Source of the DNA: Luzula sylvatica
Taxonomy: Eukaryota; Streptophyta; Magnoliopsida; Poales; Juncaceae
Direction: 5' to 3'
DNA length: 64,000 nt
Assembly (NCBI GenBank): GCA_946800325.1
Contig: OX326958.1
Span: 568,001-632,000, forward strand
This document shows, piece after piece, positions 35,130-46,100 of this stretch. The notes under the pieces were generated by a model that was not told the DNA's origin, did no database searches, and saw only the letters and a program-made list of their open reading frames with translations. Each line of letters opens with the position of its first letter. Position 1 is the first letter of the stretch. The position numbers and the translations under genes were made by a program.

Positions 35130-38100
35130 ATGGCCAATCAAACATCCTACACAAACTTCCTTAACACATGCCTTAGTTCTTCATTCGAAGAAACCAACCC
35201 TCTCTTATCTCTCTTTCCTAATCATAATAACCCCCATAAGTACGACGATAACGAGAAAACTACGCAAAAAATAAATAGCAGGACTATTGATCAGCAAAGT
35301 GAGAACGTTGCATTAGAAATAGGACTTCCATGGAGTGCTCGCGGAGATCATGAATTAACTCGTTGCGATGAAGATATGAATAGAGGAAGAAATAAAAAAG
35401 TATGTTCTTATGAGGATTCATTGGGGAAAATAAACAAGGGGAGCAAGTATTGGATCCCTACACCGACTCAAATCATGCATGGACCGACGCAATTTACATG
35501 CCCAATCTGTTCGAAGATGTTCCACCGATACAATAATTTACAGGTCATTTACTTATCTTAAAATTTGTGTTTTTTTTCTTTGAATTTTGATCTTTGTCCT
35601 TTAAACACTTTTTTGAACCTCCCAACAAAGGGAATCCGCAAAACAAAATGGAGAAGATAAAGATCCAATAAGAAAATAACATGAGACTTGAAGTAAATTA
35701 TATAGATAAAGACATATTTTCATGGCATTTGAGAAATAATTCAAAGAGCATGGAACAATTAAGAGTACTGCTATAGGTGCAGTGTTTTGATCTGAGCATA
35801 ATGACAATATGTATACTATGTAGGTGCATATCAATAGGGGGTTCATTTTGTACGTACTCGTTTTGTTCAAATATTCCAACATACTGTTTCAGTCTTTCAG
35901 AGCATGTGATTACTAAATCCCAATAAGTTCTACAAAGGTGGCACAAATATACTGTACAGTACAGAGATTCTGATCTGAAATTGCAAGTTTGAACTTAATT
36001 TTAAAGTTCTCTTTCATTTAAAATGATTAATCTTATTATAACGTAAGGGCCTTCAGAGCACACCAAAACAAAATTAAAATGGTAATCTTATTATGTCTAG
36101 ATTTCTTTTTTTTTCGGGGGGTTATGATTTGATGTACAATATATATTAGAACATTAGATATTTTATCGTCTTTAATCTCTATTTGGGTTATCTTTGGCAT
36201 AAAAGTACATTATCATAAATAATAAAGCCACTTATTCTATTATTTTCTCTTATAATTATACTTCATATTATTCAAAAACAACAGCCACGATTTGAGATGT
36301 TGAACTATATAAGACGTGCAATTTCAAAAAACTGGCCTTCAATAGGCAATACAAGATATATGCCTTATTTTTCTTTTCTTTTTTGAGACAAATTGACTAA
36401 ACTATTATAATTCATAGATAAAAACCTATTCCGAATATCATAGATTAGTTAAATGCAAATTTACAAAAATGCTCTTGGATGTCAATGACAATTTACCCAC
36501 AATCTTATTTTTAACCATTAAATTATGATATGTAAAATAAAATTGGACTACTGATCAACAATTAGATTATATGATATGTCAATGACTATCAATTCTTAAA
36601 ATCAACAATTAGATTATGATATGTAAAATAAATTTGTTTGTTCATTATTTCACAATATTTTTGAGCGTTTTTAGAAGATCGTGTCATCTTACATCAATTA
36701 CGTGAACTCTATCATTCGCTGGGTTCATATTATATTAAATATATTCAATTATTTATTATTTGAATTAAGTTATAAGATCTAATAAGAAGATGAATAATTC
36801 ATATATGAAATATTCATTAGAATTTTTCTTTATTTTTACATCCATATTAACATATTTCCTACATAATATTGTCTCCGATTTTGAATTTGTATTAAAATTA
36901 TGTAATATCTAGGAATTAAGATAAAATGACGTTTTCTCTAATTTAAAACTACAATTTCAAGAATCATCTATAATACTAAGAATGATGTATTGGTGTTTTT
37001 GTTCAAATAATTTAATATCTATCAAAATTGTAAAAAATTAATAGGAATAAAAGAAGAATATGTTAACTATCAAAACATAAATAACTTCTTGTACTTATAA
37101 ACATATATTGGATATTTTTGTTATTTTTAAAGTTGAAGATTTTAAAATACCATATGATGCTAAATAACTATGAATTGTGTTTTTGCTTAATTACATTTCA
37201 ATATTTTTTTAAAAAAATCACTATTAAATGTGATATTTTTTATCATTTCATTGCACTTTTTAATAAAAAAAAATAGTTGTTTTTAATTATATATATGAGG
37301 GAGGCTAACATACTTAATTAAGTACCAAGAATTTGGTAGTTAATGATTTTTAGCCATTGAATTTGTATTGAGATTTGTGCATTAATATAGTGCGAGTATT
37401 AAAATGAAATGTTTCAAATTACTATGGTGATATTAATATAATATGAAATAATTTTATTTTATGATGATAATGTCATTATCATCAAAAGAAATGTTTCAAA
37501 TTAAAATGAAAAATCTAGTTATGTAGTGCGAGTATTGTCCTAGTTTTAAATCATTTCTAAAAAACAGTCACGAATTGAGATGATGAACTATATTATGCAT
37601 GCAGGTTTAAAAGTTTGGAGTTCAGAGCCAATACAAAAATTTATTGTTTTTTTATTTTTTTATTTTGAGACTGACTGAACTATTATAGTTCATAATTCAT
37701 TGACATGTAAAACTATTTCGAATATCATAGACTAGTTAAATGCAAATTTATTTTGAGATTATGATCTGAGACCAGTCTTTCTTGCATATAACCTGAACTT
37801 CCACAGTTAAACTGACGAGTTAGTTGCATGACATGATAAAAAAAACGTATTAAATACATTTGATTAATGCGTTAAATAAACTTGGAACAATGTGATGTCA
37901 ATATATCATACTTGGGGAGTTCTATCATACACCCTTTTACAAGGGTATTTTGGGTATTTTAGCAATTAATTATATTTGTAAAATGGTGTATCATAAAATT
38001 TATCTTTTATAAAAATTTTGGTTTAAATGAACAACAAAAAATTCCAATTTAGTTAAACATTAATTGATAAATATATTTGATATCTTACCTTAAATATTCA

Positions 38101-38647
38101 TAAATGGATAATTACTCCAAATACCCTTGAAAATAGGTGTATGATAAGGAATGGGGTGTATGATAGAAGCCCCCATCATACTTATACTTCTCATCAAATT
38201 ATGTGTGGAAAAACCCTCAACGAACATTCTTACTAAAAATAGAAGGTCTCTCTTTGTAAACAGATGCACATGTGGGGGCATGGCTCGCAGTATCGTAGGG
38301 GACCCGAGTCATTAAGGGGTACTCAACCGAGTGCAATGCTACGTCTTCCATGCTATTGTTGCGAACCAGGTTGCGAGAACAACATAGATCATCCTAAACC
38401 AAGGCCTCTAAAGGACTTCAGAACCCTTCAAACACACTACAAAAGGAAACACGGTTCCCGCCCCTTCTCTTGCCGAAAGTGCGGCAAAACCCTAGCAGTA
38501 AGAGGTGACTGGCGCACCCACGAGAAAAATTGCGGTCGACTGTGGTATTGCATGTGCGGGTCCGATTTTAAGCATAAGAGATCTCTAAAGGATCATGTTA
38601 GGGCATTTGGACACGGACACGGTGCTTGTGGTATGAGCGACTCATAG
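35130..38647 (+). CDS. WIP-type C2H2 zinc-finger transcription factor (TT1/WIP1-like)
   Basis: Two exons (35130-35543 and 38264-38647) join after NNLQ, the conserved intron site of WIP genes, giving 265 residues. The N-terminus (1-105) is variable. The WIP domain begins near 108 with [16 protein letters not shown], then four fingers: C124-H144, C170-H201 (with CCEPGC..DHP), C208-C228 (C2HC type) and C234-H257. YWIPTP and the [14 protein letters not shown] segment favour the TRANSPARENT TESTA 1 branch, which controls proanthocyanidin pigment in the seed coat. The first ATG has good context (CCATGG). The intron is 2.7 kb and contains a Helitron-like end and a MITE 89 bp before the acceptor. The frame stops at TAG (38645) while codons of a family-typical acidic tail continue beyond it. 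Whether the protein is full-strength without that tail is unknown. Confidence 0.85.
36840..37543 (+). mobile_element. Helitron-like element inside the WIP intron, 3' end at 37543
   Basis: Ends GTGCGAGTATTGTC-CTAG followed by T, matching the last bases of the minus-strand end at 30818 (GCGCGAGTGTTATC-CTAG). The hairpin stem is degraded. Sequence from about 36840 to 37280 is related to 34080-34560. The 5' end is not defined. Confidence 0.4.
37914..38174. mobile_element. MITE of the TCTATCATACACCC family in the WIP intron
   Basis: A 261-bp element with ends GGGGAGTTCTATCATACACC and GTATGATAGAAGCCCCC and a perfect 9-bp duplication ATCATACTT (37905-37913 and 38175-38183). It lies 89 bp upstream of the WIP exon 2 acceptor. 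Confidence 0.85.
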
Positions 38648-38722
38648 TGCGTCTTGTTCAAGGAGGAAGATGAGCCGTCTTCCGAGATTGAGCAAGTCGA
38701 GGATAAAATTAACGATAATTAA
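38648..38722 (+). other. In-frame acidic tail beyond the WIP stop codon
   Basis: Twenty-five sense-frame codons after the TAG read CVLFKEEDEPSSEIEQVEDK and a few more residues to TAA. Other WIP proteins, as I recall, end in a similar E/D-rich tail after the FGxGH motif. This therefore looks like former coding sequence cut off by the stop, or a readthrough extension. Confidence 0.6.
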
Positions 38723-38738
38723 TCGAATTTATTTAATA

Positions 38739-38834
38739 GGGAATTCATTCGCGCATGAACATGGTGCATTATATATCTGCTCAATCTCGGAAGAGGAGCT
38801 CTCTTCAGTGATCGAACAAGACGAGGATAAATAA
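38739..38834 (+). pseudogene. Diverged second copy of the WIP 3' coding end
   Basis: The DNA reads HGALYICSISEEELSSVIEQ, then DEDK and TAA, paralleling the end of the WIP gene (HGACG..EEDEPSSEIEQVEDK). The bases before it (CATTCGCGCATGAACATGGTGCA) align with 38605-38628 at about 16 of 23 positions. It is probably an old partial tandem duplication of the last part of exon 2, or the original tail displaced by a duplication. Confidence 0.5.
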
Positions 38835-40479
38835 TAAAAATTGGTTTGATATTTTGTAAAATGAACTTTGTTTATTTGATGTGGTTTGAAAATTGCAAAT
38901 TTAAGTTCTGTTTCAAATGGTAATAAACATGAAATAATTAAGAGTGTATTTGGTTTGATTGTTTGATAAATGATAATTGATTAATGATTGTTTGAAATTA
39001 GATTCTTTTTAATGTTAGGCGCAACTAGCAGGCCATTTTTTTCAAAGACAAGCAAACAACATTTTTACTACATACAAATTTATAATCTTTTAGTTGAACC
39101 ACACAAAGAAATAGTTTTCTCCTGCTCTTGATTTTCCTGCTAATTAATTTGGAAACTAATATGCACTTACTCCTATTATATATTTTGAACATAACTTTTT
39201 TTACTTGCTAGTTAACCACTAATGAAGTTTTACCTAAAGTGCGAGAACTCCTTTATTGAATTACTCACCAACATACTGATTAATCAGGAATGAATCATGC
39301 CCCTCCCCTCAAGTGATCTAATTAATTATTTCAAATCAAGCAAAATAAGATAGCTTCTTAATTTCATTATTACTCGATATATGATCAAAGCATGCATATA
39401 TGATATATCACTATAGTTACCATAGTTGTCCCTCAACCTATTCCTAGTGATCCATGAATCTCTAGAAACTATTACTATCACGCATCTCGTTTCCAAACAA
39501 CTATACCTAACGCTAGTCTGATCGCGAAAGACTATCTTCTGGTTTATCCGCGAGCCTCTGCCCCAGCTGGATCTCTCACAAAATCGCGATTATACTTGTA
39601 AAATCGTACGAGTCTACGATTCTAAGATGGAAAAACGATTCAAGTTGGATTCAGAATCGTAATTTGGTAGAATCGCGATAGAAACGCGAGTTAACTCGTA
39701 AAATCTAGTGTTATTCATGATTCTACTATATAACATTGCAATTATACTAACGTTTAAACATTTCCCAATATATTTTCTTGTTTGGCCCAATATTAATATT
39801 AATATTTGTTTAATAATTTATTACTAAATATCTTAACCCACTACTTCTTCGCATTTTCATTCCTAGAATGACAGAGGGAGTAGAAAATTATAAGTGACCT
39901 CAAATTGAGATCTTTCAAAATTAAAAATGCATTTTCCAAAGTAGTACAAGTATTATTTCAGGGTTGGTTTAATTGTATCGTGTCTCTAGTCTTAATCAAA
40001 TTTATCAAGATAACGATAACTTGTTTTGTTTTTATATTTGATTGCTAAGACTTTTATAATTACAATTTATATTTTCATATTACATTGTTTAAATTAAAGA
40101 ATTGAATCTCGATTACCAAGTTTTTGTATTTGAAATACAAAAAATAACTCTCTAAGTTCATTTGTATTTTTTTAATCACAAAATAATTTTTAAGGTCATT
40201 ATTTTTCTATTTACTTTTATTTTTATTTTTTATAAAATTATTCCAGAACTATTTAAGGTAGAATCTGATTTTAACAATCTTGGTTATAACTCTTTTATTA
40301 ATTCAACCCAACTCTAACCACCACACCAAAACCCTACTTTTTATGCCCAATTACATGTGTAACTCAAATATTATGTGTGTCCCAAAAAAATGGACGATAT
40401 TGTAATATTTCATGTGTAAGTGCGAATACATGATATTTTCATATTTTATAGGGGCCAACAAAAAACTATACCAACTCCT
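38835..40479. other. Intergenic DNA, no gene seen
   Basis: AT-rich. A cluster of AATCG-based words (AAATCGCGATT, AATCGTACGA, GATTC) at about 39530-39715 is compositionally distinct but not classified. Confidence 0.45.
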
Positions 40480-40486
40480 TATAAAA
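40480..40486 (+). promoter_or_regulatory. TATA box of the AIR12-like gene
   Basis: TATAAAA lies 66 bp upstream of the chosen ATG (40546), with CT-rich sequence between, a normal plant core promoter layout. Confidence 0.6.
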
Positions 40487-40545
40487 CCCTATCTGCAACT
40501 GATCTCTCTCTATCCTCAACCCAAACCTTATTTCAAAACAAAATA

Positions 40546-41166
40546 ATGGCAGCCCAACTCAAATTTCTCATTGTTCTGTTCGTCCTCGCAACCGCAACCT
40601 CGTACTTCTCAAATGCCCAATCTTGCTCGAGCTATACATTTTCGAACAATGACGTGTACAAGTCATGCGACGACCTTCCGCATCTCGGAGCATCCCTCCA
40701 TTACAACTACAACGAAGATAAGAACACCGCTGACATCGCGTTCCGTGCTCCGCAGAGTTCTTCTGGTTGGGTCGCGTGGGGCCTAAACCCTAACGGCACA
40801 TCCATGGCCGGGTCGCAGGTAATCCATATTGCATTCGTAACCCTAATTAGTGGCAAATCTAACATCGTTTTGCAGGCCCTTGTAGCATTCCACCACTCGA
40901 ACGGGAGCATGGTAGCGTATACCACGCAACTCGATAGTTACTCTCCATCGATGACTCCCGTAGAGTTGTCGTTTCCAGTTTCGGAAGTCTCGGCAGAATA
41001 TATCAAAAAAGAAATGATTATCTACGCTACGTTGGGTCTTCCGGGGCAAACAAGCAAGTACAACCACGTATGGCAAACCGGGAGCTCCGTGACGAGCGAC
41101 GTGCCAAGCGCTCATGCTACGAGTGGCGAAAATGTGCTCTCTAAAGGGACTATTAGTTTCAACTAA
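40546..41166 (+). CDS. AIR12-like secreted DOMON-domain protein
   Basis: The start at 40546 (MAAQLKFLIVLFVLA) gives a signal peptide with likely cleavage after NAQ (about 25); an earlier in-frame ATG at 40420 lies before the TATA box and is rejected. The mature part matches the AIR12/DOMON family of apoplastic b-type haem proteins: CSSYTFSNNDVYKSC, SSGWVAWGLNPNGTSMAGSQ, ALVAFHHSNGS, a late IYATLGLP and HVWQTG. The stretch 40819-40875 is a perfect GT..AG intron candidate of 57 nt; removing it restores the family junction GSQ|ALVAF and yields 187 residues instead of 206. The protein ends just after the DOMON domain, without the GPI-anchor tail of AIR12 or the cytochrome b561 part of CYB561-DOMON proteins, so it would be freely secreted. 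It is convergent with the EDM2 gene, 260 bp away. Confidence 0.8.
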   Translation: MAAQLKFLIVLFVLATATSYFSNAQSCSSYTFSNNDVYKSCDDLPHLGASLHYNYNEDKNTADIAFRAPQSSSGWVAWGLNPNGTSMAGSQVIHIAFVTLISGKSNIVLQALVAFHHSNGSMVAYTTQLDSYSPSMTPVELSFPVSEVSAEYIKKEMIIYATLGLPGQTSKYNHVWQTGSSVTSDVPSAHATSGENVLSKGTISFN

Positions 41167-41425
41167 GTATTATCATTATACTTGCTTATGTATGTTATAG
41201 TATTGTTATAATTTATACCTCTAAATATGTTTTATTTTTCCTCGTTTCGTTTATAAATTATTAGTTGCACACAAATAAGCTCAACAACCAGAAAGGCAAA
41301 TCAAAAGTACTCGAACATTTTCTCCACATATCCACAAAAATAACTATAATACAAAAACCCAAAAAGTAAAGATAATTCGATCTGAGAAACACAAGCCGAG
41401 AAACAAACACTTACAATTACACACA

Positions 41426-43143
41426 CTAGTCATTAATCCAACCACCAGAACCGCCAGGTGGCGGTCTAGGAAACGGGTACGCGTGTCGAGGCCCGAACCC
41501 TAACTGATCGGGTTGGGGCGGAGGCGGAGGCAGATCTCTTCTCACAACCCCGTGAAGATCATAATTGTTAGTCGAGGACCCACCAAACCCACCATATCCA
41601 AAATTATTAAACTGGGTCTGTGCCGGTGGACCGGGCCTACTCGTAAAATTGGTCTCGTCGAGTCTCGGTGCGTACCGGTCTATGGTAGACGTGCTCGTAC
41701 CGCCACCAGCACCGCCTCCTCCAAGACCGGATAGGTACGAAGAAGAGGTATTATTTGTGTTGTGAAATTGATAATTAGATTGCCTCGAAATGTTAGGCTC
41801 GTCTTGGTATAACCTACCAAATGTATCGTAATCATCGAAGCCCCTATTAATATTCTCAATTGGATATAGACCCCTATTATTATCGAATCGATTAATATTA
41901 TAATTCGTGTTCCAATTGAAAGAAGGGGCTGGATTGCTCGCATACCGCCTGGCTATGTCATCGATATCCTCCATATTATTATTGTTGATGTTGCCGAAAA
42001 GGGGGCCGATGTTATCAAAGAGGTCGTCTTGAGAGGGAGTAATGTCCGGGTGGCGCATTTCTATTGGTTGGTTTTGTGCTTGGTTGTTAATAATAGGGCT
42101 ATTTCTCTCTCTATTACTAGTGTTATTATTCCTTGGGGGGGAGATTTCCATATCTGAATAAGCATCTGAGCCTCCGTGAGGCGTGCTGTTTCTCTCTCTA
42201 GGATCACTAGGAGATGATCTCGTAATATTCATTGTTCTCTCTCTAGGGCCAGTAGGGGATGATCTTCTCCTCTCTCTCTCTCTAGGGCCAGTAGGGGATG
42301 ATCTTCTCCTTTCTCTCTCTCTAGCAAGAGAGAGAGGGGGTGGTGATCTTCTCCTCTCTCTCACCCTCTCCTCGGATATTCTCCTTCTCTCAGCTTGATT
42401 CTTTATTTCTCTCTCCTCGGCTAACCACTTTCTTGCATCTGCGTTATCTTTTTCTTTCTGCTTTTCTTTCTCCTCGTTTAACCTCTTTATTTTAGCAGCT
42501 TCGCGCAGTTTTTCTCTAGCAGCTTCCCTTTCAGATATGCTCCTCCTCTCAGCTTCATTCTGCCTTTCTTTCTCCTCATTTCTCATACTATTAAAAATCT
42601 CCTTCTCCCTCATTTCGCTCTCTTCATTTATTTTCCTTCGAGCATCTGCTTTCTCCCTCCTTTCTCTCGCCTCAATTAATTCCCTTGCCACTTCGCTCGC
42701 CTTCCTTTCTCTCTCCTCCTTCATTTTCCTTTCAGCATCTTCTCTCGCCTTCCTTTCTCTCTCCTCCTTCATTTTCCTTTCAGCATCTTCTCTCGCCTTC
42801 CTTTCTCTCTCCTCATTTATTTTCGTTTCAGCATCTTCGCTCGCCTTCCTTTCTCTCTCCTCCTTCATTTTCCTTTCAGCATCTTCGCTCGCCTTCCTTT
42901 CTCTCTCCTCCTTCATTTTCCTTTCAGCATCTTCTCTCGCCTTCCTTTCTCTCTCCTCATTTATTTTCGTTTCAGCATCTTCGCTCGCCTTCCTTTCTCT
43001 TTCCTTGTTTATAGATTCATTCTCTTCATTTATTTCCTTTTTAGCACCTTTGCTTTTTCTTTCTCTCTCCGGAGACGACCGCCTCCCAGATTTAACTTTT
43101 TCACTTTTGTAGTCCTCTCTCTTCTTTCCTCTCTCTTCAATTA

Positions 43144-43178
<35 letters not shown>

Positions 43179-46100
43179 CCATCCACTTCTTCTCCTTCAT
43201 TCTCCACCACTTCATTCACAACAAGTTCGAACTCAACTTCCTCATCATCGTCATCATCATCATTATTATTAATATTATTAATATTATTATTATTATTATC
43301 ATCAATATCGTCGACGACTTGAGAGATAATATCCGCAGCAAGTATACTCTGCTCGTGATTAGGTAGAGAAGAAGAAGAGGGAAAGGAGGAGATGACGGAG
43401 AAATGGCCGTGTTCTTCGGCAATGGCGCGGTGGCGGGCCCCCCAGTCAGAGCGGCTCCACAAATACAAAAACGGAGCGTCCGTGTTCCACTGCTCTATTT
43501 GATTGCCGTTCTCGTCCACCGATCCCGGCAAGTAAAACGACTGGAAACCAAATCATACTATTAAATAAAATAAATAAATAAAATAAAATAAGAGAATATT
43601 ATTTGATACCTTGCCGGCTAAAGTAACATTGTCCTCCCAGATCAATTCGTACCGTGCTGATCCGGCTAACCTCTTCGCGTCCAGTCTATATTCATTCATA
43701 AATTAATTAAATAATTAAATAATGGAAGAGAGAGAAAGAGTAGTACCGCTCGGTTTCCTTGGGGACGATGAGAATGACGAGCTTGGGTTTGAAACTGAGA
43801 GCTTGGTTTATGAACTTGTTTGCCAGAGTTCCATTTAACCCAAACGGTGGATTTAACCCCATTATCTAAACAAAAAAGTAATATTTAGGCTAAAACAAAA
43901 TAAAATAAATTAATCTATTTATTTATCGCATACCAATGACGCGCCGTTAGGGAGTTCTTTGGTCTGTACAGTCATCCAGTCTCTTTTTTCAAAACAGAAC
44001 TCGTTCTGTAAAAATAGAAATTCAAGGGGTGTCGGTTATATATTGAGATTTTACAGGGACTAAATAAAATATCTCGATTGAAATGAAATGAAAGAAAAAT
44101 AACCTGTGGCCGAATAATATCGAAGTTTTTGAAATTACAGTTTTTGTCCATAGCATCCATCTTTTGTTTCATCAATCTGCTGAAATCATTCGACCCGCAG
44201 CAAAAATCCACAATCTACACAAATTAATCCAAAAAAGATGAATTGGTAAAAAAATATATATATAATATGTATATATATATATAGAGAGAGAGGAGGTTAC
44301 CGTGTCATCGGTCTGAACATACCACTGGAGCTTACTGACAATCTGCATACATTAAATTATTAATACCGTTAAATTAAATAAATTAATATAAATTAATTGT
44401 TTTAATAAAGAGCGACATACCTCTTCTAGTTTTTCTTCCTTTGTGAAATGGCGCCCAAAGGATGTGTAACGCATTCCATGCAAAAACGGCGAGAGATAAA
44501 CCCCAAGTCTCTTCTGCAAAAAATAAAATAAAAATATTAAAAATATAAAATAAAATAAAATAATAAAATAAATGAAGAAAATAAAAAGATTGTACATGCC
44601 ACTTGGCGACTTGTTTGAGAACTGCAGGTTCGCATACTGCCTTTGCATCTTCCACACTTATTCCTTCGTTTATTCTCTGATTTGATGTTTGTATAGCCTA
44701 CAATTAACCAAGTTTCTCGTTCAACTTCATATATAATAAATAGGGAAAATTAAGCAAAAAGACCCCTCGAGTTTGAAGATACCTCGACAAAGCCCTCGAT
44801 TTTGCCACGCGTAGCCTTGTCGAATTGACGCATAGAATTCACATGGGTTGAGGAAGGTACAGCTCGCTTTTTCAACACGTCCTCCATGCTTAACAATTTT
44901 GATTCTTTTTCAAATATATCCCTCACTCTAAAACAATATTTACAAAAAAAAATCAATAAAATGAGGTAAAACCATTGATTATATTTAATAAATAAAATAT
45001 TACTTGTTTTCAGCTTCGGAAGTTATCGGAGGAAACGCGGTCTTAACAATTTTCACATGCGACAAATCAGATCTCGCCACCTGTCCTCTGGGACTCTTGA
45101 CAACTCCGCTCCCTTCCCCTTTCTTTAACTCGTTATCGATCATCTTGATCTTCGGAGGCGGTTTGTTGTACCGCTTATTTTGAGAAAACTCCCCCACTTG
45201 TTTCTCTTTAGGACTCGGACTCGGACTCGGACTCGGGTTCGGGCTCGGGCTCGAACTTCTTATCACTCCTCTTTGCTCTTCGCTTAAATTGGACCGTTTC
45301 TTTATCGAAGCTTTTTCTCTTTCTCTCTCTTCGTTATTATCTGACGGTCTTTTGCGATTTATTACAGGCGCTTTCGAAACTAACTTTTCTCTGTTTTCAG
45401 ATGCAACGGGAAATTTAATGTTTCGCGTCGGTGTTCCTAGTTCCTCGTCTATTTGGTGCTTCCTGCCAATTATTATAAAATATAATAAATTCAATTAATA
45501 ATTAAACAGAAATATATAATAAATAATAAATAATTAATTACAGGCAGTATATGAGGATGCGGTTATTTGGAAGGAGTTGCCCCCAAGCTCTAGTTCTCCA
45601 TCCATGCTCCTCTGCTTCCGTTTCAAATGCTATTTTCCTGCACATTTTTTAAACATCACCAAACAAGTCAAATTGAAAAATTCCAAACAAAATATTTAAT
45701 AATTAAGGGGGATTTACATATTTACCCTTTTTTAAACTTAAAATTACATATTTACCCTTATTAAAATTAAAATATCATATTTACCCTTTTAAAAATAAAA
45801 TACCATATTTACCCTTTTAGATTTATGAAAGGGTAAATATGATTTTAAAAGGGTAAATATGATATTTTAATTTTAAGAAGGGTAAATATGTAATTTCAAG
45901 TTTAAAAAAGGGTAAATATGTAAATCCCTTAATAATTAATTACCGAGGGAGGCATTTTCGATGGTAAGAACTGGGGCAGCGACGACAGGTGGCGAAATTG
46001 AGATCGAAATCATTCATGTCCTCCAGTTTTTTACAAACGTAACACCTGTGCGAAGGACACGTGAATTTTCCTTCGAATACATTCTTTTCACACTCCGATG

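Noticed and set aside
42537..43112. Ser/Leu/Phe-rich frames on the plus strand, one of 191 codons
   Set aside because: Antisense of the EDM2 minisatellite; the minus strand carries the conserved protein.
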